Position numbers and translations under genes: made by a program. Below the pieces are notes generated by a model. That model did not search any database. It saw only the letters and a program-made list of their open reading frames with translations, and was not told where the DNA came from. Below, piece by piece: positions 23,708 to 34,683 of a stretch of 40,412 nucleotides of DNA. Positions within the stretch are counted from its first letter, which is position 1, and each line of letters opens with the position of its first letter. Origin of the DNA: Formosa sp. (GTDB lineage: Bacteria > Bacteroidota > Bacteroidia > Flavobacteriales > Flavobacteriaceae); the NCBI GenBank assembly GCA_018673215.1, contig JABHDE010000019.1, positions 1 to 40,412 of the forward strand, in the 5' to 3' direction.

Positions 23708-26401
23708 TTGAAAACAAGATTCTTTCAACTAGTTTTTTCTTTAAGTTTTACAGTGTTTACTAACACTGTGGGGATGGCTCAGGATATTCCAAAACCAAAA
23801 CCTACAACTGAAATCCCTGCTTCTAAGGAGATGGAAGTTAAAAACGACTCGATTCCTTCGCAAGAAATAAAACGTGTCGAAACAGATTCTATTGTTAATG
23901 ACAGCCTTAGAGAACCGAAAAAATTACTAGAATCCATTGTCACTTACAAGGCTAAAGACTATACATCTGTTAATCAAAAAACACAACAAATATATCTTTA
24001 TAATGAGGCTGAAATCCAATATAAAGACATGGATATCAAAGCTGGAGTGATTGTTATTGATTATGGGAAAGATATTGTTTATGCCGGACGTTTGAAAGAT
24101 TCGCTAGGCAATTACAGCCAACATCCGGTCTTCAAACAAGGGAACGATGTTGTCGAACCCGATTCAATCGCTTTTAATATAAAAACTAAAAAAGCTTTGA
24201 TTTGGAATTCAAAAACAGAGCAACAAGGGGGTCGTATTATATCTGATTTGACAAAAAAAGAAAATGACTCTGTCTATTTTGTGAAGCGTGCAAAATTTAC
24301 CACTTCCGAAAACATAGAAAATCCAGAGTATTATTTTTTATTACGAAAGGCAAAAATTGTACCTGGAAAAAAAGTAGTTACAGGACTTACAAATCTATTT
24401 ATTGCAGACGTCCCCACTCCTATTGGACTGCCGTTTGCTTTTTTTCCACTGACTCAAACTCGAACTTCAGGGGTTCTTTTTCCTTCGTTTGGAGAGCAAA
24501 ATGATCGCGGATATTTTCTTCAAAATGGAGGTTATTATTTTGCGATTAGTGATTATTTTGATTTAGCAGCACTCGGAGATTACTATACAAATGGGAGTTA
24601 TGGAATTCGACTTGAAAGCAGTTATGCCGTAAGATATAAATTTAGAGGCTCCTTGAGTTTTAGATATGAAAACCTCATCAATAGCGAACGTGGATTTCCT
24701 GATTATTCAAAAAGTACGATCTATAATTTACGATGGAACCAAAGTCAAGATTCAAAGTCTAGTCCAAATTCTCGGTTTTCAGCATCTGTCAACTTAGGAT
24801 CTAGTACCTACTTTCAGGAATCTGTAAATCAACTAAATTCATCAAATTTCTTAAACAATACCCTTTCTTCGTCTGTTTCGTATTCCAAAACGTTTCAGGG
24901 AGAGCCACAAGTTAATGTTAGTTTATCAGCTACCCACTCTCAAAACACAAATACAGAAATCATCAATATGACTTTGCCTACATTTCAAGGAAGTGTGGAT
25001 AGAATTTTCCCCTTTGCACCCAAAACTGGAAGCAAAAAAGGAGCTATTGATAATATTAATTTTCAATACAATGTCCGAGGAGAAAACCGTATTCAAACAA
25101 CAGATTCTCTATTTTTAACTGGTGCCATGTTTGACGAAGCAAAAGCAGGGTTTCAACATACGATTCCTTTAAGCACTAACTTCAAAATTTTCAAACATTT
25201 TAGCATGAGTACGAGTGCAAATTATAAAGAAAACTGGACTTTTAATACAATTCGTAAATCGTATGACACAGAATCTCAATCGGTAGTCACTACCCCTTTA
25301 AAAGGATTTGATTCTTTCCGAACTTATAATTTTAGCACCAGCATTGGAACCACCGTTTATGGGATGTTTGATTTTGGAGAAGACAAAAAAATACAAGCCA
25401 TTCGTCATGTCATGCGGCCATCGGTGAGTTATAACATCAATCCCTCATTTGAAAAATATTATGAAACCTATGAAGTGATCAGTGCCGATGGAGTCACAAC
25501 CGATGAAGTTGATTATACCCGTTTTGAAGGGTCTTTATTTGGATCTCCTGGAAAAGTCTTCTCAAGCTCGGTTGGACTCTCACTTAATAATAATTTGGAA
25601 GCCAAAATTCGTGACAAGGACAGTACTGCTACAGAAGCTAAAAAAGTGTTTTTATTGAACTCATTAAATTTCTCAACAAATTATAATGTAGCTGGAGACT
25701 CGTTAAACTGGAGTCCTGTAAGAGTTTCTGGTGGAACACAATTATTCGATAATAAATTGAGTGTGAATTTTGGAGCGACTTTAGATCCTTATGCTTTAGA
25801 CAATAACAATACTAAAATTAATACTTTCAACATCAATAATGGCGGCAGTTTATTTAGGTTGTCCAGTGCAAATATGACCATGAGTTATAATTTGTCTAGT
25901 GATACTTTTGAAGATAACGATCAAAACGATGCTGCTGAAAGGGATCAATCTATCAAAAGTGGGGGACGTGCCGATGATTTATTTGGGAAATCTCAAGATT
26001 TTGCAGACCAACAGATTAATAACAGAGATCAGTCTGAGGAGGTCGGCCCAACAGATCTTTATAACTACAAGCTCCCATGGAGTTTGCGACTCGCTTATGC
26101 TGTAAATTATAGCAACTCAAGACGACAGAACGAGATTTCATCGCATTCATTGATGTTTTCTGGAGACATAGAACTATCGCCCCGGTGGAGTGTTGGAGCT
26201 TCTTCTGGATACGATCTAAAAAACAATGGTTTTACGTATACTCAATTACGTTTTGAGCGTGATTTAGAAAGCTGGAGGATGAACTTTTCTTGGATTCCAT
26301 TTAGCAACAGAAGTTCGTGGAATTTCTTTATCGGAATTCGATCCAGCATCTTGAAAGATATCAAATACGAAAAGCGAAAACAGCCTGACAAACGATTGTA
26401 A
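23708..26401 (+). CDS. lptD: LptD-like LPS-assembly outer membrane protein
   Basis: The 897-residue protein starts with a signal peptide ending near VGMAQ. A low-complexity Pro/Lys/Ser linker follows, then an OstA/LptA-like beta-jellyroll (about 75-200: TYKAKDYTSVNQKTQQIYLYNEAEIQY). The remaining 650 residues form a large beta-barrel rich in aromatic and Asn/Ser alternations (TRTSGVLFPSFGEQNDRGYFLQNGGYYF region), typical of Bacteroidetes LptD. It inserts lipopolysaccharide or its lipid A core into the outer leaflet; LptE is not nearby. The start is a TTG at 23708: no in-frame ATG or GTG lies upstream, and the first ATG (codon 23) would destroy the signal peptide. The barrel ends at residue 897 with basic residues, not the usual aromatic C-terminal. 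Confidence 0.88.
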   Translation: MKTRFFQLVFSLSFTVFTNTVGMAQDIPKPKPTTEIPASKEMEVKNDSIPSQEIKRVETDSIVNDSLREPKKLLESIVTYKAKDYTSVNQKTQQIYLYNEAEIQYKDMDIKAGVIVIDYGKDIVYAGRLKDSLGNYSQHPVFKQGNDVVEPDSIAFNIKTKKALIWNSKTEQQGGRIISDLTKKENDSVYFVKRAKFTTSENIENPEYYFLLRKAKIVPGKKVVTGLTNLFIADVPTPIGLPFAFFPLTQTRTSGVLFPSFGEQNDRGYFLQNGGYYFAISDYFDLAALGDYYTNGSYGIRLESSYAVRYKFRGSLSFRYENLINSERGFPDYSKSTIYNLRWNQSQDSKSSPNSRFSASVNLGSSTYFQESVNQLNSSNFLNNTLSSSVSYSKTFQGEPQVNVSLSATHSQNTNTEIINMTLPTFQGSVDRIFPFAPKTGSKKGAIDNINFQYNVRGENRIQTTDSLFLTGAMFDEAKAGFQHTIPLSTNFKIFKHFSMSTSANYKENWTFNTIRKSYDTESQSVVTTPLKGFDSFRTYNFSTSIGTTVYGMFDFGEDKKIQAIRHVMRPSVSYNINPSFEKYYETYEVISADGVTTDEVDYTRFEGSLFGSPGKVFSSSVGLSLNNNLEAKIRDKDSTATEAKKVFLLNSLNFSTNYNVAGDSLNWSPVRVSGGTQLFDNKLSVNFGATLDPYALDNNNTKINTFNINNGGSLFRLSSANMTMSYNLSSDTFEDNDQNDAAERDQSIKSGGRADDLFGKSQDFADQQINNRDQSEEVGPTDLYNYKLPWSLRLAYAVNYSNSRRQNEISSHSLMFSGDIELSPRWSVGASSGYDLKNNGFTYTQLRFERDLESWRMNFSWIPFSNRSSWNFFIGIRSSILKDIKYEKRKQPDKRL

Positions 26402-26416
26402 GAATAGGTAACATTC

Positions 26417-26440
26417 TTCTTAAATCTTAATATTTAAGAA
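26417..26440. other. AT-rich hairpin after lptD
   Basis: TTCTTAAAT (26417-26425) and ATTTAAGAA (26432-26440) form a perfect 9-bp stem with a 6-nt loop, 15 nt after the lptD stop. No T tract follows on either strand, so it is not a standard intrinsic terminator. It may separate lptD from ridA or be an mRNA 3' stabiliser. Confidence 0.35.
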
Positions 26441-26486
26441 AAGATTAAATGACTGTAACATAGAAATTATAACTATATACAAAAAC

Positions 26487-26867
26487 ATGAAAAAGATTAT
26501 AAGTACTCTAAAAGCACCACAACCAATTGGCCCTTACAGTCAAGCAGTTTTAATGGGAAACACTTTATATACTTCGGGACAAATTGCACTAAATCCTGAA
26601 ACTGCAGAATTGGTCATAGATTCTATTGAGGAAGAAACTACTCAAGTTATGGAAAACCTAAAAGCAGTTTTAGAGGCTGCAGACATGAGTTTTGAAAACA
26701 TCATTAAGGTCTCTATATTTATTTCAGATATGAATTCTTTTGCAGCGATTAATGCTATTTATGGACAGTATTTTGATGAGGCTACGGCTCCAGCGAGAGA
26801 AACGGTAGAGGTGGCTAACTTACCAAAATTTGTTAATGTAGAAATCAGTGCAATTGCTGTAAAATAA
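26487..26867 (+). CDS. ridA: RidA family reactive intermediate deaminase
   Basis: A complete 126-residue YjgF/YER057c/UK114 protein. Signatures are APQPIGPYSQAV at the N-terminus, the TLYTSGQIAL strand, the ADMSFENIIKVSIFISDM block and the closing ATAPARETVEVANLPKFVNVEISAIAV with the catalytic arginine (R in PARETVEV). It hydrolyses reactive 2-aminoacrylate and related enamines or imines released by PLP enzymes. It lies downstream of lptD with an intervening hairpin, so co-transcription is uncertain. It ends one base before the convergent kinase gene. Confidence 0.95.
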   Translation: MKKIISTLKAPQPIGPYSQAVLMGNTLYTSGQIALNPETAELVIDSIEEETTQVMENLKAVLEAADMSFENIIKVSIFISDMNSFAAINAIYGQYFDEATAPARETVEVANLPKFVNVEISAIAVK

Positions 26868-27746
26868 CTAAGAACTAGAACTACGGGCAATTTCTGCATG
26901 GTAATTTACCAAACCTTCGATGGGACGTCTTTCAAAGTTTCCAACTGTAAATCCGTATTCTTGAGCCACAGATTTAATTTCTTCTTGTGTAAAATAAGCA
27001 ATTGAACCTGCAAAATGCACAGGAACTGTTTTAATTTCCTCCTTGTATTGTAGAATCATTGTTTCCACAAAATCACGTAGTCCTTCTTTAATCACGTTTT
27101 GAATATATTCGGACTCTTTATTAAGAATCAAAAATTCAGCAAACGTAGCTAGATAAGCATTAGGGTTTGGTTTTTTGTAAAGCGCTTTCTTAATAGCGTC
27201 TTCATGAACATCATAACGGGTTTCGAAAACCAACTTTAAGTCGTGAGGCATTTGGTTAAAATAATAATCTCTTAAAAGTTTTCTCCCAAAATAATTACCG
27301 GATCCATCGTCCATTATTGAATATCCAAGTGAAGTAACTCTTTGATCTACTTTTTCACCATCATAATAGGTACAGTTGGAGCCCGTTCCTAAAATACATA
27401 CCACCGCTGGGCGGTGAGACACCCCAACAGTTGCATAAATAGCGGCGTAAGTATCTTCTTCTACAACCACTTCAGCATTTAAAAAAATAGATTCTAAAAC
27501 TTCTCTAAGCATCTTGCTTGGCTTTTCGGTACCACAACCAGCGCCATAAAAATAAACATGGGTAACTTTTAATTTATTACCATAAATTATGTCGTTTGCC
27601 TTGATGATATTAAATGCATCTGTATCCGAAATAATAGCTGGGTTTAAACCTTTGGTACGTTGCTTTTCAAAAATTGGTTCTCCAGTTTCAGTGTCAATTG
27701 CAATCCAATCACATTTTGTGGAACCACTGTCTATTATAAAAATCAT
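26868..27746 (-). CDS. BadF/BadG/BcrA/BcrD-type ATPase, N-acetylglucosamine kinase-like
   Basis: A 292-residue actin-fold (ASKHA) ATPase. The phosphate-1 motif DSGSTKCDW lies at 6-14, a phosphate-2 motif in VCILGTGSNCTYYDG (around 114-128), and an adenosine-binding segment in VHFAGSIAYF near 245-254. The family includes eukaryotic and bacterial N-acetylglucosamine kinases and the activators of 2-hydroxyacyl-CoA dehydratases. The absence of Fe-S cysteines typical of activators favours a sugar kinase, possibly recycling amino sugars from cell-wall fragments. It is convergent with ridA with no gap and lies behind gap, separated by a 130-bp inverted-repeat structure that may stop most read-through. 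Confidence 0.8.
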   Translation of the reverse strand: MIFIIDSGSTKCDWIAIDTETGEPIFEKQRTKGLNPAIISDTDAFNIIKANDIIYGNKLKVTHVYFYGAGCGTEKPSKMLREVLESIFLNAEVVVEEDTYAAIYATVGVSHRPAVVCILGTGSNCTYYDGEKVDQRVTSLGYSIMDDGSGNYFGRKLLRDYYFNQMPHDLKLVFETRYDVHEDAIKKALYKKPNPNAYLATFAEFLILNKESEYIQNVIKEGLRDFVETMILQYKEEIKTVPVHFAGSIAYFTQEEIKSVAQEYGFTVGNFERRPIEGLVNYHAEIARSSSS

Positions 27747-27761
27747 ATTTTAAATGTATAA

Positions 27762-27891
27762 AAAAAGAGGATGTCTAAAAATTATTAATCTGAATTTATT
27801 TCAGTATCTGTAAGAACTAAATTCAACTAGGTTTTATAATCTAAAACGTATTTAATTAATAAAACTAAGCCAGATTAGACAGCCTCTTTTT
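27762..27891 (-). terminator. long inverted repeat between gap and the kinase gene; terminator or MITE-like
   Basis: AAAAAGAGG-A-TGTCTAA at 27762-27778 and TTAGACAGCCTCTTTTT at 27875-27891 are complementary over 17 bp with one mismatch, enclosing a 96-nt AT-rich spacer. Further pairing (TAATCTG with CAGATTA) can extend the stem after a bulge. Read in the direction of gap transcription the 3' arm ends in a long U tract, as an intrinsic terminator would. The long loop is unusual for a terminator and fits a small non-autonomous element. No clear target duplication was found. Confidence 0.5.
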
Positions 27892-27905
27892 GGAAAGTTA
27901 TGTAG

Positions 27906-28919
<1,014 letters not shown>

Positions 28920-28934
28920 TTAATTAATTCGTTA

Positions 28935-29921
28935 TTAAATACTCATGATGTCTGAAACTCTTAAAAGCTCTTCATCTATTGTTGAGTGTCCTTTGACCGC
29001 TTTGTCAATAGGATATAATTCTAATTTATTATTGACAGTGCCTACCATGTAATTAAACTTACCTTCTAGTAAAGATTCCACTGCTTTTACACCCATTCGG
29101 GATGCTAGTACTCTATCAAAACAAGATGGTGACCCACCTCTCTGCATATGTCCTAGGACCGATACTCGAACATCGTAGCCATCTAAATTTTCTTCCACAT
29201 AGTCTCTCAGTTCAAACACGTTTTTACCTGTTTTATCGCCTTCAGCTACAACTACTATGCTCGAAGATTTTCCTGTATGTTTGCTTTTTTCTAAAGATTC
29301 TAAAAGACGGTCTAAACCTAAATCTTCTTCTGGAACAAGAATTTCTTCGGCTCCAGAACCGACCCCAGCATTTAAAGCAATATGACCCACATCACGCCCC
29401 ATTACTTCAACAAAAAATAAGCGTCTGTGAGAACTAGCTGTGTCACGTATTTTATCAATAGCTTCTACAGCAGTGTTAAGAGCTGTATCGTATCCGAGTG
29501 TATAGTTGGTTCCAACGATATCGTTGTCTATAGTTCCAGGAATTCCAATAATAGGAAAGTTAAATTCTTCATTAAAAATCATACCCCCTGTAAACGTGCC
29601 GTCACCCCCAATTAATACCAGAGCATCAATTTGTTCTTTTTGAAGTTGTTCATATGCTTTTTTACGACCTTCTTTTGTTCTAAACTCTTCAGATCTTGCA
29701 GACTTTAAAAAAGTTCCTCCTTTATTAATGATATGATTTACACTGCGAGCATTTAAATGCTTAAAGTCTCCTTCTATCATTCCTTCATATCCTCTGTAAA
29801 TACCTATACATTCAATATTATGAAATGCACAGGTACGTGCCACAGACCGTATTGCTGCATTCATCCCGGGAGCATCGCCTCCAGAAGTCATCACCCCAAT
29901 TCTTTTTATATTATTTTCCAT
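28935..29921 (-). CDS. pfkA: ATP-dependent 6-phosphofructokinase
   Basis: The 328-residue protein has the bacterial PFK-A layout with GGDAPGMNAAIR at 14-25, the LIGGDGTFTGG nucleotide loop, the catalytic PGTIDNDIVGTNYTLGYDTA block and GHMQRGGSPSCFDR near the end. G at position 104-106 (GGDGT) with the D of the ATP-binding loop indicates ATP use over pyrophosphate, though this is a family-level call. It commits fructose-6-phosphate to glycolysis and is followed 27 nt later by gap. Length and motifs are complete. Confidence 0.96.
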   Translation of the reverse strand: MENNIKRIGVMTSGGDAPGMNAAIRSVARTCAFHNIECIGIYRGYEGMIEGDFKHLNARSVNHIINKGGTFLKSARSEEFRTKEGRKKAYEQLQKEQIDALVLIGGDGTFTGGMIFNEEFNFPIIGIPGTIDNDIVGTNYTLGYDTALNTAVEAIDKIRDTASSHRRLFFVEVMGRDVGHIALNAGVGSGAEEILVPEEDLGLDRLLESLEKSKHTGKSSSIVVVAEGDKTGKNVFELRDYVEENLDGYDVRVSVLGHMQRGGSPSCFDRVLASRMGVKAVESLLEGKFNYMVGTVNNKLELYPIDKAVKGHSTIDEELLRVSDIMSI

Positions 29922-29958
29922 AGTTGTAATGGTTTAATGTTGTAAAATTAATAAACTT

Positions 29959-29988
29959 ATAAGTTAAAAAAACGTAAGTAGGACTCAA
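29959..29988 (-). promoter_or_regulatory. possible promoter for pfkA-gap
   Basis: On the minus strand ATTG (TTG at plus 29986-29988) is followed after 19 nt by TAACTTAT (plus 29959-29966). The -7 half deviates from TAnnTTTG at the last two bases, and the start is 37 nt downstream. A weak match in an AT-rich region. Confidence 0.3.
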
Positions 29989-30052
29989 TTTTCTTTTCTT
30001 CATTAAATTCAAACGTTTTCGTTAATAACTATTTGATTTTAAAGCTAAAAAA

Positions 30053-33000
30053 TTAATTATTAGTGGGGTTTGATGGGGTGATTTCTTTAAATTTGACATA
30101 GTCTGGAAGCCCTGATTCTGCTTTTTCATTAGTTTTTTCTGCCTCAGTTTGTTTGTTTTTATTTTTAAATAATTCCTCAAACAATTCTTTGAGGTTGTCA
30201 AATTCTATATTGTAGGACACACCAACTCCTTGAGTGTAGCCAATTTGCTCTCCAAAATTTTGAATACTATTTTCTCTGTTGAAAAATTTGAGCGACAGCG
30301 TTCGGTCTTCATTCAATATCACTTCAACTTCAAAATCCCCAGCCACAGTAGTTTCGCTGACACCGCCAACTGGCACCCCTACCTTACCGTTGATAAGTAC
30401 ATTATCACTCAATTTAGTAGAAAGAGTAACTCCGACTCGACTGTCGGTTTCATACTCAGGGGTTGTCTCTCCAATATCGACATCAATTCCTAACTTGACT
30501 TTATTATCGTCATCTGAAAATAAATCGTTCAACATATTGGTAACCCCATCCGAAACGAGACCAAAAGCATCTTGTGAATCCAAAGTTAATTCGCTTCTAA
30601 ACGAGCCCGTTGCCAAAAGTGATAACGCTTGAAATTCTCGTTTATCTTTATCTCTTAACCGATCAGCCAACTCACTATTGAGAGTTGAATTAATATTTGG
30701 AAATCGTATGTTAAAATCTAAATCTGGTTTTTCTAATTCACCTGTTAAATGGACTTCAACTTCCGTTGGAATGCTTTGATTAATTGGGTTATCTAATAAT
30801 ATAGAAGGGTTTGCACTTATACCATCATAGAGTGCTTTGATATTGATTTCGGCACTCAGTGGGTTTCCATTCCAAGCCAAGGTACCGTCTTTGATGACCT
30901 TGAATTTTTTTTGAATAAATTGTCCAAATGAAAAGTTATAAATTCCTGAGAGAACTATAAAATCTCCAAACATTTGAAACTTACCTTTAGTATTAATTTG
31001 TGCCAACATACTCCCATTTCCACGTCCCATGATGGAACTTCCCGTTTTTTTATCTAGTACAATTTCAATTTCGGCATTGTCGTTAATATCCATATTAAAC
31101 TCCATCTCAACTCCTGAAATATCATCTAATACTATGTTCTGACCTGTATCTAGATTCAATTTTTCTTCTGGACTCAAAAAATGAATGTAAGAGTTTTCTC
31201 CTAAAATCTCATTATCACTTAGCGGTATTTTAAAAATCGTTCCTTTTGAGGTTGTCACATTTGCTTCTATAAACAATTGATCTGTAGGACCAGAAATATC
31301 TATCGATCCATCTACAAAAGCAGTTCCATAATAGATAGATTCCTCTTCTAAAGGGGTGTTTAAGACCAGTAAACGGTCGGAGTCTATTTGAAGATCTAAA
31401 GCCCAATTAGAAAAATTATTATGACTGATACTTCCGTTTAGAAATGCTTGGGATCTGTAATCGGTATCGACCATGGACGCTTTCTCAAAAATAAAACTTT
31501 GTTGCTCCAGTTTAATAGTAGTATTGTTTTGAAATCCATAATCTACATTTAGATATGGAATTGCAAGCCCTCCATTATTAAGATTTAAAAACCCTTCTAT
31601 TTGAGGTTTTTCTAAACGACCACTCACATTGGCAGCCCCGGAAACATCCCCCCGAATTTCAGTAATCACCCCAGCCCCAAAGGGGTCTAATGGGTTTAAA
31701 ATAAATTTATTGAAATTTATATCTAAATTAAGCTCAGAGTTCTTTCCCGACACATCCAAGGAACCTATAACAGATAATGATTCTAAATCGCCTTCTTTTA
31801 AAGATACATTTACATCATAATTGGTCAAGGATTGATTGCCTTGAATATCTGCTTTGAAAGAACCTAAATTGAATTCATTAACAGATAAATCATCAATTAT
31901 CAAACTGGATTTTGGAAGGTATACACTTTCTAATTGAGTTAGATTTAATTGTCCGTTCAGATTGCCTCCTAGACTTAGATTTTGAATCGACGGGGTCACT
32001 TTGGCTAAATCAACATTAGTGAAGTCAAGATTAATTTTCTTATTTTGATTCCCCTGGATAGCACCATTTAAAAGAATGTCTTCATTGGCATAGGACATGT
32101 TTATATTGTCTATAATTACTTCATCAAATGATCTATCAAATATAATTTTACTTTGCTTGTCTTGGCCCCTATTTAAAAGCCATGGTGTATTTTTAAAATT
32201 AGCATTCGATTTTTTTAATCCTACAACCGACTTGTTGTTTTCATCAATTGTATAATAAAGGTTTAGATCAAAAGCATCTTGAGTGTTTTTACCACCACGA
32301 AACTCAGATTTGACGTATAATGTATCGTTAAGTGTTACATTAATCAAGCTAAAATCTGATGCATTGTAATACGGAGTTGCCAAACTGTCTACCTCTATAT
32401 AAGAATTAAATAAAGGATTATCATTAATCAGTTGTACTTCGATTTTTCTTGCAAAAAAGTCTTGCAATCGAATGTTTGGAGACCTAAACGTAAGGTTGAA
32501 ATTTTTAGGGTTACTTTCTACTCTTCCTCTCATAAAGGTATTAGATCCCAATTTTAATTCAGGAGAAAAAATTTCAACAATTTTATTGTAAATTTTAAAG
32601 TTAAAATTAAAATACTGACCTTCATTAACCTTAAAAGGCTTAAACTTGGTATAGATATCTCCAAGTGCATTTCGCAATAAATTAGGTAATTCCTTAATCG
32701 CGAATTTTCCTTTTAAGTTACCTTGTACAATTTCTGGAGAATTGACTTTTATGGTTCTTTGATTATTTGATGTAAATTCTGATGTAATCTCAAAATCTTT
32801 GAAAGCATAGCTGTCGTTTTGATTTTGATACAGTGCATTTTTAAATTTAATCACGCCATAAACATCGTCAATTGTAGTGCCTTTCATGTCGACAGTCATT
32901 TGCCCATTTAAAATAGAAAGGCTATCACGCTGAACAAAATTTAAAGCATTCAAATTGGCATATTCAATTGAGGCAGAAAAATCATAAATATTTTCCTGGC

Positions 33001-34489
33001 TAGAAAAATCAACTAGACCTTCAAAATCAAATTTCATGTTTTGGTCATCAATTTCTAATTGACCATTAAATATTTTATTTTTAACCATCCCAGATACCTC
33101 TAAGTTGGTATAAACATAGTCTTGAAACACAAAGGAATCAAAGGTTCCTGTGATGTTTGAGTTTATGGATTCTTTATTAAAACCACGACCTTCTACACTC
33201 AAACTTGATGTAACCAACCCAATTTTCGCTTCCCCCATTAAATAACCTAAATCAAAATCTTTAAACTGAATTTGACCGATATAAGAGGCCTTGTCCATTG
33301 TTTTAATTTGATCTAGATTCAAATTCACAATAAGATTTCCAATATCGGTTTGAATATCCATGACTGTGTTGACTGTTTTATTTGAAACCTCAGCAGTGCC
33401 TCGCATATCAAAACGTTGAAGGGAAGCTAAATCTGCAGGAAGACTCTTTCCTAAAACTCTTGGCAATAATGCCTTTAAATCGGAATAGGTAGACGCTATT
33501 TGTTGAAAGTCGCCAATCATTTCAAAACCTTCGGAAGTATTTTTAAACAAATTTTTAAATTGAATCCGTCCTATTACAGACGTATTATCTGTGGTAATTA
33601 AATCAATGTTATCTAAGAGTAAATTATTTAATGTTCCTGAAAAAACAGTGTTTAAACTTGCTTTTTGATTGGAGCCAAATTCATCATAAAACACGTTTAA
33701 TGCTTCGAGATCCAAAATGCTATTTTTAAAAGATCCTGATATTTTAACTTTCTCTAAAAAGTTTTTAAAATCTTTTCGGTCGTATTCAAATTGAAGTTGA
33801 CCAAAAAGTTTAGAACCCTCGCTTATTATTTCTAATTGCTCAAAGTTCATCTTTGTTAACGAATAGGAGAAATCTGTTTGAAGCTTTTGAATTTGAGCGC
33901 CTCTTGAATCTTTAAAACTCAAATTATTAATAGCAGCATTGACATCCGAACCTAAAATTAAAAAATCAGAAGCAGTCATATTAAGCGTATGAAAATCTAA
34001 AACTTTGGGAGTATTTAAATTTTCATCTGTTAATAAAAACCTACTATTGTGGATGCGTACTTGACTGGATGATAAAAGAAATTTATTAGTCTTTGAGGTT
34101 GGATTTTCCTGATCAAACTTAGCTACGAAAACATCTAAGTTGGAATCAACTTCACCCTTATAATTTTTAATATGAAAAAAGAGACCATATAAATCAATAG
34201 CTCCAAAAGTAAGTTTGCTTTCCGCAAGTTTCACAAAACTTAAAATAGAAGTGTTTAATTCAGATGCCGAAATCAATACAGCGTCTTGATGGTCTTTAAT
34301 GAGAATATTTTTGAGTTCCACATCACCATTGAACTGAAGGCCTACTTTTTCAATTTTAATAGCAGTCCCATAGGTCTCATTAATTGAATTGGTAGCATAG
34401 CCACCTATACGTGTTTGGACACTTGGAATGGAAAACACCAGGACCATGAGCAGAAATAACAACACAACTGCTGTTATAAATTTAATCAC
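30053..34489 (-). CDS. TamB-like translocation and assembly module protein
   Basis: A 1478-residue protein with one N-terminal membrane anchor (about 1-20), then repeated beta-rich AsmA/DUF490 segments and a C-terminal TamB domain (about 1100-1440). The TamB-typical SGIYNFSFGQFIQKKFKVIKDGTLAWNGNPLSAEINI block lies near 1185, followed by a VEVHLTGELEKPDLDFNI motif. It is a bridge-like protein spanning the periplasm between inner and outer membranes, implicated in lipid transfer and outer membrane protein assembly. No TamA/BamA gene lies next to it. The start is a GTG at 34489; no in-frame ATG lies before the anchor and a stop is 12 codons upstream. It is divergent from tsaD. Confidence 0.9.
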   Translation of the reverse strand: MIKFITAVVLLFLLMVLVFSIPSVQTRIGGYATNSINETYGTAIKIEKVGLQFNGDVELKNILIKDHQDAVLISASELNTSILSFVKLAESKLTFGAIDLYGLFFHIKNYKGEVDSNLDVFVAKFDQENPTSKTNKFLLSSSQVRIHNSRFLLTDENLNTPKVLDFHTLNMTASDFLILGSDVNAAINNLSFKDSRGAQIQKLQTDFSYSLTKMNFEQLEIISEGSKLFGQLQFEYDRKDFKNFLEKVKISGSFKNSILDLEALNVFYDEFGSNQKASLNTVFSGTLNNLLLDNIDLITTDNTSVIGRIQFKNLFKNTSEGFEMIGDFQQIASTYSDLKALLPRVLGKSLPADLASLQRFDMRGTAEVSNKTVNTVMDIQTDIGNLIVNLNLDQIKTMDKASYIGQIQFKDFDLGYLMGEAKIGLVTSSLSVEGRGFNKESINSNITGTFDSFVFQDYVYTNLEVSGMVKNKIFNGQLEIDDQNMKFDFEGLVDFSSQENIYDFSASIEYANLNALNFVQRDSLSILNGQMTVDMKGTTIDDVYGVIKFKNALYQNQNDSYAFKDFEITSEFTSNNQRTIKVNSPEIVQGNLKGKFAIKELPNLLRNALGDIYTKFKPFKVNEGQYFNFNFKIYNKIVEIFSPELKLGSNTFMRGRVESNPKNFNLTFRSPNIRLQDFFARKIEVQLINDNPLFNSYIEVDSLATPYYNASDFSLINVTLNDTLYVKSEFRGGKNTQDAFDLNLYYTIDENNKSVVGLKKSNANFKNTPWLLNRGQDKQSKIIFDRSFDEVIIDNINMSYANEDILLNGAIQGNQNKKINLDFTNVDLAKVTPSIQNLSLGGNLNGQLNLTQLESVYLPKSSLIIDDLSVNEFNLGSFKADIQGNQSLTNYDVNVSLKEGDLESLSVIGSLDVSGKNSELNLDINFNKFILNPLDPFGAGVITEIRGDVSGAANVSGRLEKPQIEGFLNLNNGGLAIPYLNVDYGFQNNTTIKLEQQSFIFEKASMVDTDYRSQAFLNGSISHNNFSNWALDLQIDSDRLLVLNTPLEEESIYYGTAFVDGSIDISGPTDQLFIEANVTTSKGTIFKIPLSDNEILGENSYIHFLSPEEKLNLDTGQNIVLDDISGVEMEFNMDINDNAEIEIVLDKKTGSSIMGRGNGSMLAQINTKGKFQMFGDFIVLSGIYNFSFGQFIQKKFKVIKDGTLAWNGNPLSAEINIKALYDGISANPSILLDNPINQSIPTEVEVHLTGELEKPDLDFNIRFPNINSTLNSELADRLRDKDKREFQALSLLATGSFRSELTLDSQDAFGLVSDGVTNMLNDLFSDDDNKVKLGIDVDIGETTPEYETDSRVGVTLSTKLSDNVLINGKVGVPVGGVSETTVAGDFEVEVILNEDRTLSLKFFNRENSIQNFGEQIGYTQGVGVSYNIEFDNLKELFEELFKNKNKQTEAEKTNEKAESGLPDYVKFKEITPSNPTNN

Positions 34490-34683
34490 TATTTTAATAT
34501 ATCTCTTGATATTCTTAATCGGTTATTATATTTTGAATTTACCTTTTTTGGCCTAAAATTTAAACTACTCAAAGCATTTATTTTAGTGCGTTTTTTTTTA
34601 TTTCTTTGCATTCATCCTGTAACTGGATAAATTAAATTTTTATTTTATACAAATTAAACGAATATTATCGCTAAAACGTGTTA

